Notes: generated by a model from the sequence alone, not told the origin. A DNA stretch of 64,000 bases from CAZMGB01 sp964565775 (GCA_964565775.1 CAZMGB010000006.1:1-64000), one strand, 5' to 3'; numbered from the stretch's first letter, positions 51,397 to 59,797 are shown. Translations and numbers: made by a program.

Positions 51397-51624
51397 ATGG
51401 CCTATCGAGGCGTGGTGCAGCGGTTCGAAGTCGTGTTCGAGCCCGAAGAGGAGGGCGGCTACCACGTGTACTGCCCAGCTCTCAAGGGCTGCCACTCGTT
51501 CGGACGCACCAAGCAAGAAGCAAGGGAGAAGATAGCCGAGGCCATCGAACTCTGGCTGGAGACCGCTTCCGAACTGAATCTGCCCATCCCGGAGCGTGAG
51601 ATCGTCGAGGTCGGCCGCGGGTGA
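51397..51624 (+). CDS. HicB-like antitoxin, second pair
   Basis: A 75-residue HicB protein (FEVVFEPEEEGGYHVYCPAL, GCHSFGRTKQEAREKI, AIELWLETA). It is clearly divergent from the first HicB. A TATACT box about 14 bases before the ATG may be its promoter. Here the antitoxin precedes the toxin, the reverse of the first pair. Confidence 0.85.
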   Translation: MAYRGVVQRFEVVFEPEEEGGYHVYCPALKGCHSFGRTKQEAREKIAEAIELWLETASELNLPIPEREIVEVGRG

Positions 51625-51848
51625 GCGAACGCCTGCCGTCGGTGCGGCCCCGCGAAGTGCTGCGAGCGCTGGAGAAGGCAGGCTGGCAGATCCACCGGAG
51701 AAGGGGCAGCCACGTATCACTGCGTAAGGAAGGCTGCCCCTATATTGTGGTCATTCCGATGCACGCGCGTCAGATGCCCAGGGGCACCCTGATGGACATC
51801 GTCAAGGACGCCGGCCTCACGCCCGACGAGTTCGCGCGCCTCCTGTAG
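51621..51848 (+). CDS. HicA-like toxin, second pair
   Basis: A 75-residue HicA protein (PREVLRALEKAGWQIHRRRGSHVSLRK, with GSH; then MPRGTLMDIVKDAGLTPDEF). It starts at a GTG overlapping the antitoxin stop (GTGA). Sequence divergence from the first HicA argues against a simple duplication of the pair. Confidence 0.86.
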   Translation: MSERLPSVRPREVLRALEKAGWQIHRRRGSHVSLRKEGCPYIVVIPMHARQMPRGTLMDIVKDAGLTPDEFARLL

Positions 51849-51858
51849 GCCAGAGCGC

Positions 51859-51900
51859 GAAGGCGGCGAGGGCGTGACAGTGGTATCGCTGGCGGGGTGA
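51859..51900 (+). repeat. mutS2 3'-end repeat, copy 3 (shorter)
   Basis: GGCGGCGAGGGCGTGACAGT and the following bases match the last 42 bases of mutS2 with few differences, again including TGA. It follows the second toxin-antitoxin pair directly. Confidence 0.8.
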
Positions 51901-51907
51901 ACGAGAT

Positions 51908-53188
51908 ATGGACATAGGCTGGAGTCTGATAGGAAAGCCCATCCGCTGGCTTTGGGACAGGATTCGTGGCCGTCCGACAGTGCAGGCCGAGAAGTCTGTG
52001 GCCGCAGGCAGGGATCAGTCTATCAGCGGTGCTGTGGCCACGGGACCAGGCATTGCGGCTTCAGGCGCGGGCCAGACAGTAATTCAGGTGCAGCCGGGCG
52101 CCACGCTCAACTGGTACGCCGACGGTGTGCCCCAGGCCCCGCCCGAGATCAGCGATCCCTTCGAAGAGGGGCAGCGCCTACAGGGCGATCATCGGCATGA
52201 CGATGCTATCGCCGCGTTCGAGCGCGCGTTGGGCGCAGCAACCACCAACAGTCAGCGGGGAGCGCTACACCTGCACATCGGGATAAGCCACTACCTGTCG
52301 GGACGGATGGTGGAGGCGGAGGGCAAGTACCACGAGGCGCTGCGGCTGTTCACAGCGGCCGAAGACGACGAGGGCCAGGCCGCGGCCCTCGGCAACCTGG
52401 GCCTCGTCTACGCCGACCGCGGCGACCTCGACCGAGCTGAAAGGCACTTCAGCGAGGCCCTCGAGATCCACCGCCGCATCGACCACCTTCTCGGCCAGGC
52501 CAGCGACCTCGGCAATCTGGGCCTCGTCTACGGCCAGCGCGGCGACCTCGACCGGGCTGAGGAGCACTTCCGACAGGTGCTGGTGATGCACGAGCAGGAA
52601 GACAATCCACTGAGTCGCGCAAACGCCCTGGGGGCTTTGGCCAACGTCTGCCGCCAGCGCGGGGATCTCGACCAAGCGCAGGAACACTACGAGCAGGCCA
52701 TGGAGATCAACCGCCGCATCGATGACCCTTCCGGCGAGGCCACTAACCTCGGCAATCTGGGCCTCGTCTACTATCAGCGCGGCGACCTCGACCGCGCTGA
52801 GGAGCACCACAAAGAGGCCCTTGAGATGAACCGCCGCATCCATCGCCCAGTCGGCGAGGCCATCCAGCTCGGCAACCTGGGCAACGTCTACTTCCGCCGC
52901 GGCGACCTCGACCGCGCCGAGGAGCACTACAAGCAGGCCCTGGACATAGACCGCAAGATCGGCAACTCACTTGGACAGGCAGAGGATCTTCAGAGCCTGG
53001 GCGCGTTAGCCGTGCGTCGCGAGCACTGGGATGAGGCGCGGCAGCTATTGACTGAGGCGCTGGCCCTCTACGAGCGCATCGGAGGGGGCGGCGAGAATCC
53101 GGAGAAGGTTCGGGCGGCGCTGAAGCGGCTGGAGGAGGCCACCCCCAAGCAGCCCCGCAGAACGCGGCGCAAGCGGAAGGAGGAGTGA
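51908..53188 (+). CDS. Tetratricopeptide-repeat protein
   Basis: A 426-residue protein. The first 80 residues include a short helix (IRWLWDRIRG) and a Gly/Ala-rich beta-like stretch (AAGRDQSISGAVATGPGIA). About seven TPR-like units of 40 residues follow, most with LGNLGLVYYQRGDLDRAEEH and a nine-residue linker ending in RRID. The tail is very basic (RRTRRKRKEE). It is probably a protein-protein interaction scaffold. The gene starts 7 bases after the third mutS2-end repeat and overlaps the nitroreductase gene by 4 bases. Confidence 0.85.
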   Translation: MDIGWSLIGKPIRWLWDRIRGRPTVQAEKSVAAGRDQSISGAVATGPGIAASGAGQTVIQVQPGATLNWYADGVPQAPPEISDPFEEGQRLQGDHRHDDAIAAFERALGAATTNSQRGALHLHIGISHYLSGRMVEAEGKYHEALRLFTAAEDDEGQAAALGNLGLVYADRGDLDRAERHFSEALEIHRRIDHLLGQASDLGNLGLVYGQRGDLDRAEEHFRQVLVMHEQEDNPLSRANALGALANVCRQRGDLDQAQEHYEQAMEINRRIDDPSGEATNLGNLGLVYYQRGDLDRAEEHHKEALEMNRRIHRPVGEAIQLGNLGNVYFRRGDLDRAEEHYKQALDIDRKIGNSLGQAEDLQSLGALAVRREHWDEARQLLTEALALYERIGGGGENPEKVRAALKRLEEATPKQPRRTRRKRKEE

Positions 53189-53841
53189 TAGCCCTGGACT
53201 TCTTCGAAGTGGCGCGCACCCAGAAGACGATGCGCCGCCTCCTGCCCGACCCCATCTCCGACGACGACCTGTGGACGGTGCTCGACACCGCCATCCGCGC
53301 CCCCAGCGGCGGCAATCGACAGGGCTGGAACTTCATCGTCGTGCGCGACGCGGAGTCGAAGCGCAGGCTAGGCGAGTACTACCTCGACGCCTGGAACCGG
53401 CTCTACGGCCTCGTCCCGAGGGAACAGTTCGCCGGCCCCCGGGCGGCACGGAACTACCGCTCGGCGGAGCATCTCGCCCACCACCTGGCCGAGGCGCCCG
53501 TCATCATCATCGTCACTCTTCGCAGGGACGGCCTCGCCGCTGGGCCCACGGCCGGCTCCTCGATCTACCCGGCGGTGCAGAACCTGATGCTGGCGGCGCG
53601 GGCGCTGGGGCTGGGGACGGCCCTCACGACGCTCCACAAGCTGCACGAGGAGGAAGTGAAGCAGCTCCTGGGCATCCCGGACGGCGTCGAGACCATGGCT
53701 CTTATACCCCTCGGCCGCCCGAAGGGCCGCTTCGGCGAGCCAGCGCGCCTGCCCGTCCAGAAGGTGGTCTACTGGGAGAAGTGGGGCGAGCGGAGAGAGC
53801 GCGGCGCATTTGGCCTCGTAGCCCAAGCCACGCTGCAATGA
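53185..53841 (+). CDS. Nitroreductase-family protein
   Basis: A 218-residue FMN-dependent oxidoreductase. It has the family start RTQKTMRRLLPDPI, the FMN-binding RAPSGGNRQGW, and later NLMLAARALGLGTALTT. Start is GTG at 53185 overlapping the previous stop. It sits directly before cofD, so an F420-related reduction is possible, but general nitroreductases cannot be excluded. Confidence 0.85.
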   Translation: MIALDFFEVARTQKTMRRLLPDPISDDDLWTVLDTAIRAPSGGNRQGWNFIVVRDAESKRRLGEYYLDAWNRLYGLVPREQFAGPRAARNYRSAEHLAHHLAEAPVIIIVTLRRDGLAAGPTAGSSIYPAVQNLMLAARALGLGTALTTLHKLHEEEVKQLLGIPDGVETMALIPLGRPKGRFGEPARLPVQKVVYWEKWGERRERGAFGLVAQATLQ

Positions 53842-54764
53842 TCACCGTCCTGGCTGGCGGCACGGGCGCGGCGCGATTCTTGGAGGGCCTGATTCACGTC
53901 GTCCCGCCGGAGGAAGTCACGATTATCTCCAACACGAGCGACGACGAGGAGTTCTTCGGCCTCCACGTCTCGCCCGATATCGATATCGTCATCTACACCC
54001 TGGCTGGCGTCGTGGACAGGGACAAAGGCTGGGGCTTCGCTGGCGATTCCTTCCACTTCCTGGGGACGATGTCGCGCTTCAGCGACCAGACGTGGTTTAG
54101 CCTGGGCGACCGCGACCTGGCCACCGACGTCCACCGCACGCACCTTCTGCGGCAGGGCCAGACCTTGGCCGAGGCCACCGCAGCCATAGCCCGGGCGTTT
54201 GGCCTGGGGGTGACTCTCCTCCCCATGTCTAACGACCCCGTGCGGACCGTCATGGCCACCGACGCCGGAGAGATGCCCTTCCAGGAGTACTTCGTGAAGC
54301 GGGGCTTTCGGGACCCGGTACGCCACATCACCTTTGAGGGCACGGAGGGGGCTCGGCCCGCCCCCGGTGTCCTAGAGGCCCTGGCAGGGGCGGAGGCCAT
54401 TATCCTGGCGCCGAGTAACCCTCTCGTCAGCATTGGCCCCATCCTGGCCGTGCCCGGGATACGAGACGCTCTCGGCCAGGGGGCTGCGCCGGTGGCGGCC
54501 ATAAGTCCTATCGTAGGCGGCAGCGCCCTTAAGGGCCCCGCCGACCGCATGATGGCCGCCCTGGGCCTGGACGTAAGCCCCCTGGGCGTGGCTCGCCTCT
54601 ACCAGGACTTTCTGGACCTGCTAGTCATGGACAAGGTCGATTCCAACCTCAAGCCCCAGGTCGAAGGTTTGGGGCTGAGCGTGCTCGTGACCAATACGAT
54701 CATGGCCGACCTGGAGGCGAAGGAAGCCCTCGCCCGCCACGTCCTGCAAGCAGTGAGGGGATGA
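53838..54764 (+). CDS. cofD: LPPG:FO 2-phospho-L-lactate transferase
   Basis: Joins the guanylylated phospho-acid to FO to make F420-0. The 308-residue protein starts with the family signature VLAGGTGAARFLEGL and has ISNTSDDEEFFGLHVSPDID, LGDRDLATDVHRT, LPMSNDPVRT and APSNPLVSIGPIL. The ATG overlaps the preceding stop. cofC follows with a 1-bp gap. Actinobacterial FbiA is equivalent. Confidence 0.95.
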   Translation: MITVLAGGTGAARFLEGLIHVVPPEEVTIISNTSDDEEFFGLHVSPDIDIVIYTLAGVVDRDKGWGFAGDSFHFLGTMSRFSDQTWFSLGDRDLATDVHRTHLLRQGQTLAEATAAIARAFGLGVTLLPMSNDPVRTVMATDAGEMPFQEYFVKRGFRDPVRHITFEGTEGARPAPGVLEALAGAEAIILAPSNPLVSIGPILAVPGIRDALGQGAAPVAAISPIVGGSALKGPADRMMAALGLDVSPLGVARLYQDFLDLLVMDKVDSNLKPQVEGLGLSVLVTNTIMADLEAKEALARHVLQAVRG

Positions 54765-54765
54765 C

Positions 54766-55422
54766 ATGCAGGCAGCGCTGGTGCCGGCGAAGGAGTTGGG
54801 CCAAGCCAAGGCCCGCCTGAATGCCGTCTTGTCGTATGAGCAGCGGCGCGCCCTGAGCGTGGCCATGCTGGCTGACGTCCTCGCTGCCCTAAGGGCTTGC
54901 CCGAGCCTCCGGAAGGTGGCCCTGGTCAGCCGCGACGACCAACTCCTCCGGCTCGGCCGCCAGATGGGGGCTCTTTCTCTGCCGGAGCCGGGCGGAATGG
55001 CTGGACTAAACGATGCCCTCACCTTCGCCCGTGGTGAGCTGGTGACCCGGGCCGTCGATACCCTGCTGGTAATACCCGCCGACCTGCCTCTCCTGACACG
55101 CGAGGACATAGAGACGTTGTTGAGGGAGATTCCGCGGCCCAGGGGTGCCCTAGTGGTCCCCGCCCGTGATAGGGGCACCAACGCGCTGGCACTGAGGCCC
55201 CCTTTCGTCATCCCCTTCCGCTTCGGGCCGAGCAGCGCCGACGCCCACGCCGAGGAGGCGGCTCGCGTGGGCCTGCCATGCCGCATCCTATCGATGGCCA
55301 ACATCGCTCTGGACATAGACACGCCCGCGGATCTGGAAGAGCTATCCCGCCGCCGGGCGGGGCCCAGGACGGCGGGACTGCTTAGACGCCTCCCCTTGCC
55401 CTTCGGCGGTCGGCCCAGTTAA
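54766..55422 (+). CDS. cofC: Phospholactate/phosphoenolpyruvate guanylyltransferase
   Basis: Supplies the activated phospho-acid for CofD, using 2-phospho-L-lactate or phosphoenolpyruvate with GTP. The 218 residues include ALVPAKELGQAKARLN, LLVIPADLPLL and NIALDIDTPADL, typical of this nucleotidyltransferase family (FbiD/CofC). The substrate cannot be told from sequence. It ends with a short basic tail. Confidence 0.92.
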   Translation: MQAALVPAKELGQAKARLNAVLSYEQRRALSVAMLADVLAALRACPSLRKVALVSRDDQLLRLGRQMGALSLPEPGGMAGLNDALTFARGELVTRAVDTLLVIPADLPLLTREDIETLLREIPRPRGALVVPARDRGTNALALRPPFVIPFRFGPSSADAHAEEAARVGLPCRILSMANIALDIDTPADLEELSRRRAGPRTAGLLRRLPLPFGGRPS

Positions 55423-55436
55423 TAGGAGAGCCTGCC

Positions 55437-56042
55437 ATGGACGTGTTTACAGCCCTGACGGGCCGTCGCTCCCTGCGCCGCTTCGCGGAGAGGCCCGTAG
55501 CCCATCAGAGCCTGGAACGCCTTCTCACCGTTGCCTGCCTGGCCCCGGCGCCCCACCATTCCCGACCGTGGCGCTTCGTCGTCGTGGGCAGCCGACAATC
55601 GCGGCAACGCCTGGCCGAAGCCATGGGCCAACCCTGGCGCCTGGACCTGAAGTCCGACGGTGTACCGCCGGATAAGATAGCGTGGCTGCTGGAACGTTCA
55701 CGCCGACAGATCATGGAGGCACCGGCCCTTATTCTGGGCTGCTTGGTGCCCCAGGGCCTGCGCCCGTGGCCCGACGAGCGCCGGCGCCAGGCCGAATGGG
55801 CCATGGCGGTGCAGAGCATGGGTGCCGCCTTAGAGAACCTTATGCTGGCGGCCCACGCCCTGGGGCTGGCCAGCTTCTGGATCTCGGCGCCCCTTTTCTG
55901 CCCTGAGACCGTCCGAGAAGCCCTCGACCTGCCCGAGCACTACGTAGCCCAGGCCCTCATCGCCCTCGGCTACCCTGCCCCTGATGTGGCGCCCCGGCCA
56001 CGGGAGGAGCCATCGCTGGCCGATCTGACCTTGGAGCGATAA
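55437..56042 (+). CDS. Nitroreductase-family protein resembling the FbiB C-terminal domain
   Basis: A 201-residue FMN-type oxidoreductase (TGRRSLRRFAERPV, CLAPAPHHSRPWRFV, GAALENLMLAAHALGLASFW). In actinobacteria the FbiB C-terminal domain reduces dehydro-F420-0, and this protein has the same features as a stand-alone enzyme. It follows cofC by 14 bases, which supports a role in F420 synthesis. The gamma-glutamyl ligase (cofE/FbiB N-terminal part) is not in the window. Confidence 0.82.
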   Translation: MDVFTALTGRRSLRRFAERPVAHQSLERLLTVACLAPAPHHSRPWRFVVVGSRQSRQRLAEAMGQPWRLDLKSDGVPPDKIAWLLERSRRQIMEAPALILGCLVPQGLRPWPDERRRQAEWAMAVQSMGAALENLMLAAHALGLASFWISAPLFCPETVREALDLPEHYVAQALIALGYPAPDVAPRPREEPSLADLTLER

Positions 56043-56046
56043 ACTC

Positions 56047-56862
56047 ATGCCCTTCGCGCCGACCCGCGACGTCACCACCTACTACGAGGAGCAGGGCTCC
56101 GGGCCAGCCGTCATTCTCATCCACGGGCACGGCGCCGACCGGCGACTCTGGGAGCACCAGGCGCCCGCCCTCGCCCGCGCTGGCTACCGCGCCATCCGCT
56201 ACGACGTGCGCGGTCACGGTCGCAGCTCCATCCCCCTGTCCGGCTACACCTGGGAGGAGTACTCGGCGGACCTGAAGGCCCTCCTCGACCAGCTAGCCAT
56301 CGCCCGCGCCCACCTGGTGGGGCTGTCGATGGGCGGCGGCATCGCCCTCCAGTTCGCCCTCGACCATCGGTCGCGTGTGCTCTCCCTCGTGCTGGTCGAC
56401 TCGGCGCTGCCGGGCTTCGGCTACTCGAAGGAGATGGAGTCGGCCGTCGAGGAGCTGCGCCAGGCCGTCCGCCGCGAGGGGCCGCGCAAGGCGTTCGAGC
56501 GCCTCTGGCTAGCCCACCCCATGTTCGACGGCATCCGGCGCTTCCCGGAGCGCTTCGCCCTCCTCCGCGAGATGGCGCTCTCCTATCCCGCCGCCGACTA
56601 TCTCGAGGATGCCGAGTACGCGCCTCCCGAGCGCCAGTTCGTCGACCGGCTGAGCGAGGTGTCGGCGCCGACGCTCGTGGTGGTCGGCGAGCTGGACATC
56701 CCCGACTTCCAGCTCATCGCCGACGTCCTGGCCGAGAACATCCCCGGCGCCGAAAAGCGCGTCGTGCCCGACACCGGCCACGTCCCGCCCCTGGAGCAGC
56801 CGGAGCAGATGAACCGCCTGCTGCTCGACTTCCTGGCGAAGGGTCCCTCGCGTGGCGACTGA
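56047..56862 (+). CDS. Alpha/beta hydrolase
   Basis: A 271-residue hydrolase. The oxyanion loop is VILIHGHGADRRLWEHQ, the nucleophile elbow GLSMGGG (Ser at about 96), the acid in VVGELDIPDF and the His in DTGHVPPLEQP. The fold is complete and the substrate unknown. It starts 4 bases after the nitroreductase gene and overlaps the following acetyltransferase. Confidence 0.9.
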   Translation: MPFAPTRDVTTYYEEQGSGPAVILIHGHGADRRLWEHQAPALARAGYRAIRYDVRGHGRSSIPLSGYTWEEYSADLKALLDQLAIARAHLVGLSMGGGIALQFALDHRSRVLSLVLVDSALPGFGYSKEMESAVEELRQAVRREGPRKAFERLWLAHPMFDGIRRFPERFALLREMALSYPAADYLEDAEYAPPERQFVDRLSEVSAPTLVVVGELDIPDFQLIADVLAENIPGAEKRVVPDTGHVPPLEQPEQMNRLLLDFLAKGPSRGD

Positions 56863-57424
56863 TCTCGTCACTCGGCCGGCGGAGGAGGCCGACCTCCCGG
56901 CTCTGACGCGCCTCGACTACAGCTACTCGACGCAGCGCCTCCTCCACTTCAGCCGCGAGGGAGCGCCGCCCGAGCACGCCTTTCGATTCGGGTGGCGCGA
57001 GCAGTCGCCCGGACGCCGCCCCAGCTACGAATACGATCTGGCCGACCTCCAGCGGGCGCTCCAGACCTTCGACCTCTTCCTCGTGGGCGAGCTTGCCAGC
57101 GCGGTGGTGGGCCTGCTCATTCTCCGTGTGCCTAATCTGGGCGGCGCCGGCGAGATCACAGACCTTGGCGTACACCGGCCCTTCCGCCGTCGCGGCCTGG
57201 CGAGCGCCCTCCTCGCGCGGGCCGTCGAACACGCCCGCTCCCGCGGCCTACGCGCCCTTTGGGTCGAGCCCCAGAACGACAACGGCGACGCCATCGACTT
57301 CTACATGGCGCGGGGCTTCCGCTTGTCGGGGTTCAACGACCGCATGTACTCGAACGCCAACGACGAGCGCCAGCAGGTGACCCTCTTCCTCTACCGCGCG
57401 CTCGACGCACTGGCAATGGTCTAA
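56852..57424 (+). CDS. GNAT-family N-acetyltransferase
   Basis: A 190-residue acetyltransferase with the acetyl-CoA motif ITDLGVHRPFRRRGLASALL (R-R-G-L-A core) at about residues 104-123 and AIDFYMARGFRLSGFND at the end. Start is GTG at 56852, overlapping the hydrolase stop. The substrate is unknown. Confidence 0.87.
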   Translation: MATDLVTRPAEEADLPALTRLDYSYSTQRLLHFSREGAPPEHAFRFGWREQSPGRRPSYEYDLADLQRALQTFDLFLVGELASAVVGLLILRVPNLGGAGEITDLGVHRPFRRRGLASALLARAVEHARSRGLRALWVEPQNDNGDAIDFYMARGFRLSGFNDRMYSNANDERQQVTLFLYRALDALAMV

Positions 57425-57460
57425 CTGTCATTGCCCAAATAAGTCACCATCGGGCAACCC

Positions 57461-57522
57461 TCGTAGGCGGGGGTCTTTAGACCCTCGCGATCCTGTCGGG
57501 GTCTCAAGACCCCGACCTACGA
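57461..57522. repeat. Nested palindromic repeat between acetyltransferase and rarA
   Basis: Outer arms CGTAGG and CCTACG enclose two hairpins, GGGTCT-TT-AGACCC and GTCGGGGTCT-CA-AGACCCCGAC. It looks like a REP/MITE-type interspersed element, and may end the upstream transcript. The remaining bases to 57670 hold no gene. Confidence 0.65.
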
Positions 57523-57670
57523 AGATCGAACTCTGTCGGCTTATTCCGTTCATGACCACAAGACCGTCGCCTACAAAAAATCCGCAATCTGTGCTACGTC
57601 TGTGGGAATCTGCGGCGATCTGGATCGCCTCCTTCCTGCGCTGGCTGTCCTTGCCAGGGTATGCGATAAT

Positions 57671-59026
57671 ATGTTCGATATGCCACCGAAAAAGCGTGGA
57701 AAGCCGACCTCCGACATGTTCGGCGAGCGCGCCAGGCGCCTGACCCAGCACGAGGCGCCCCTGGCCGCCCGCATGCGCCCGCGCAACTTCGACGAGTTCG
57801 TCGGGCAGGAGCACCTGGTCGGCGAGGGCACCATCCTGCGCCGCGTCATCGAGGCGGACCAGCTCCCTTCCCTCATCCTCTGGGGGCCGCCGGGCAGCGG
57901 CAAGACCACCCTCGCCCGCATCGTCGCCAGTCAGACGCGCGCCCACTTCTCCCCCGTCTCCGCCGTTACCGCCGGCGTCGCCGACCTGCGCCGCATCGTC
58001 GAGGAGGCCCAGGAGCGCCGCGGCCTCTACGACCGGCGCACCATCCTCTTCATCGACGAAATCCATCGCTTCAACAAGGCGCAGCAGGACACGATTCTCC
58101 CTTATGTCGAGGACGGCGTCATCACGCTCATCGGCGCCACCACTGAGAACCCCTCCTTCGAGGTCATCGGGCCCCTGCTCTCCCGCTGCCGCGTCTACAC
58201 CCTCAACCAGCTCACGCCGGAGCAGGTGGAGACGCTCGTCCGGCGCGCCCTGGCCGACAAGGAGCGCGGGCTGGGAGAACGCGGCCTGTCGACCGACGAC
58301 GACGTGGTGCCGGGCCTGGCCTCCGCCTCGGGGGGCGACGCCCGAATCGCCCTCAACGCCCTCGAGCTGGCCGCCGCCGCCGCCGAGGCCCAGGGTGACC
58401 GTCGCGTGACGCTGGCTCTCATCGAGGAGGCGCTCCAGCACCGCACCTACCTCTACGACCGCGCCGGCGACTCCCACTACGACACCATCTCCGCCTTCAT
58501 CAAGTCGCTGCGCGGCTCCGACCCCGACGCCGCCCTCTACTGGCTCGCCCGCATGGTGGAGGCCGGCGAGGACCCGCTGTTCATCGTCCGGCGCATGGTC
58601 ATCCTCGCTGCTGAGGACGTCGGGCTGGCCGACCCGCAGGCGCTGGTCGTCGCGACGGCCTGTCAGCAGGCGGTGCACTTCGTCGGCATGCCGGAGGGCT
58701 TCCTGCCCATGGCCGAGTGCGCCATCTACCTGGCGACGGCGCCCAAGAGCAACAGCGCCCTCACCGCCTATCAGCGCGCCCTCGAGGACGTGCGCCGCAC
58801 CCGCAACGAGCCCGTCCCCCTCCACCTGCGCAACCCCGTCACCGGCCTCATGCGCGACACGGGCTACGGTAAGGGCTACGCCTACGACCACGGCTCGCCG
58901 GAGCATTACGCCGGGCAGGAGCACCTGCCGCAGAAGCTGTCGGGGCGTCGCTACTACCGCCCGGGCGAGCTGGGCTTCGAGGCGAAGATCAAGCAGTGGT
59001 ATGAGCGGCTTCGGAAGCAGGAATAG
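57671..59026 (+). CDS. rarA: Replication-associated recombination protein A (RarA/MgsA)
   Basis: An AAA+ ATPase of about 451 residues that acts at stalled replication forks. Walker A is GPPGSGKTT (about residue 74), Walker B ILFIDEIHR (about 126), then GATTENPSFEV and sensor segments, and the C-terminal tetramerisation region with GYGKGYAYDH. GATAAT (57664-57669) lies so close that the ATG at 57680 may be the true, leaderless start. The final codons (FEAKIKQWYERL) are partly repeated about 0.6 and 0.7 kb downstream. Confidence 0.93.
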   Translation: MFDMPPKKRGKPTSDMFGERARRLTQHEAPLAARMRPRNFDEFVGQEHLVGEGTILRRVIEADQLPSLILWGPPGSGKTTLARIVASQTRAHFSPVSAVTAGVADLRRIVEEAQERRGLYDRRTILFIDEIHRFNKAQQDTILPYVEDGVITLIGATTENPSFEVIGPLLSRCRVYTLNQLTPEQVETLVRRALADKERGLGERGLSTDDDVVPGLASASGGDARIALNALELAAAAAEAQGDRRVTLALIEEALQHRTYLYDRAGDSHYDTISAFIKSLRGSDPDAALYWLARMVEAGEDPLFIVRRMVILAAEDVGLADPQALVVATACQQAVHFVGMPEGFLPMAECAIYLATAPKSNSALTAYQRALEDVRRTRNEPVPLHLRNPVTGLMRDTGYGKGYAYDHGSPEHYAGQEHLPQKLSGRRYYRPGELGFEAKIKQWYERLRKQE

Positions 59027-59107
59027 CCCCTCACCCCCGGCCCCTCTCCCGCAGGCGGGAGAGGGGTGACGGCTGTCGGCCCGCCTGCCGGCAGGCAGGG
59101 GTGAGGG
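59027..59107. repeat. REP-like palindrome 1 after rarA
   Basis: Begins CCCCTCACCCCCGGCCCC; inner arms CCCCTCTCCCGC and GCGGGAGAGGGG are separated by two bases, with outer arms CCCCTCACCCC and GGGGTGAGGG. It starts directly after the rarA stop. Confidence 0.75.
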
Positions 59108-59120
59108 CAAGTAAGCAAGC

Positions 59121-59525
59121 ATGGACGGCCAGTTCGACGTTAGACCTGAGGTGCGTCGCCGCCTGGCAGAGGCCGCACGCACGCTCCGCAAGCAGGGCAC
59201 ACCCAGCGAGTCGCTGCTATGGAAGGCCCTTCGCAACCGAAAGCTCGGTGGCCGGAAGTTTCGCCGCCAGCACCCGGTCGGGCCCTTCGTAGTAGACTTC
59301 TACTGTCACCAAGAACGGCTCGTCATAGAAGTCGATGGCCCCGTCCACAGGCGTCAAGCTGCGGCCGATCGAGAGCGGCAACAGCTACTGGAGGCGTCGG
59401 GGCTGCGTGTGGTCCGCGTCAGAAGTGAGGATGTGGAGACAGACATCGAAGGCGTGCTGAACAGGATACGAAGGGAGTTGGGACCCTCACCCCCGGCCCC
59501 TCTCCCGCGCGCCGGAGAGGGGTGA
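59121..59525 (+). CDS. DUF559-type endonuclease-domain protein
   Basis: A 134-residue protein of the Vsr-like DUF559 family. It has TPSESLLWKALRNRKLGGRKFRRQHPVG, then DFYCHQERLVIEVDG (D and E-x-D core) and VRSEDVETDIEGVLNRI. The last 14 codons are REP-like repeat sequence read in frame (PSPPAPLP), so the natural end is obscured. It is flanked by REP-like elements and copies of the rarA tail, a sign of insertion. Confidence 0.83.
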   Translation: MDGQFDVRPEVRRRLAEAARTLRKQGTPSESLLWKALRNRKLGGRKFRRQHPVGPFVVDFYCHQERLVIEVDGPVHRRQAAADRERQQLLEASGLRVVRVRSEDVETDIEGVLNRIRRELGPSPPAPLPRAGEG

Positions 59526-59541
59526 CGGCAGTCGGGCGGGG
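59483..59541. repeat. REP-like palindrome 2
   Basis: Same CCCTCACCCCCGGCCCCTCT start as palindrome 1, with arms TCTCCCGC and CCGGAGAG, then GGGTGACGGCAGTCGG. It overlaps the 3' end of the DUF559 gene. Confidence 0.75.
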
Positions 59542-59575
59542 GCAGCGGTAGAAGCGGCGCTCGGGTAGAGAACGA

Positions 59576-59630
59576 CCCCTCACCCCCGGCCGCTCGCCCG
59601 GCGACGGGTGAGGAGTGAGGCCAGTCGGGG
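59576..59630. repeat. REP-like palindrome 3 (divergent)
   Basis: Starts CCCCTCACCCCCGGCC but the inner arms have changed (CGCCCGG and CGACGGG). GAGGCCAGTCGG follows. Confidence 0.65.
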
Positions 59631-59666
59631 GAGCAGTGGTACGAGCGGCTGTGGGGTGGAGAATGA

Positions 59667-59727
59667 CCCCTCACCCCCGGCCCCTCTCCCGCGTGCGGGA
59701 GAGGGGTGACGGCAGTCGGGGTGAGGG
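59667..59727. repeat. REP-like palindrome 4
   Basis: CCCCTCACCCCCGGCCCCTC, inner arms CTCTCCCGC and GCGGGAGAG, then GGTGACGGCAGTCGGGGTGA. Almost identical to palindrome 1. Confidence 0.75.
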
Positions 59728-59738
59728 CCGCGCCTTCG

Positions 59739-59797
59739 AGGCGAAGATCAAGGAGTGGTACCAGCAGCGAAGCAAGAGCACAGGGAAGAAAGTCTAG
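59739..59797 (+). pseudogene. Copy of the rarA 3' tail
   Basis: Encodes FEAKIKEWYQQRSKSTGKKV and a stop, matching FEAKIKQWYERLRKQE at the end of rarA. The DNA CGAGGCGAAGATCAAG is identical in both. A second short match, GCAGTGGTACGAGCGGCT, lies at about 59634-59651. No complete gene is present. Confidence 0.7.

Noticed and set aside
50812..51900. att sites of an integrative mobile element
   Set aside because: The repeats look like att sites, but there is no integrase or transposase gene in or near the region, so no mobile element is annotated; the observation is kept as a finding.
57428..59236. 602-codon open frame on the - strand
   Set aside because: Antisense to rarA, with a low-complexity Gly/Ala/Val/Arg composition and no domain.
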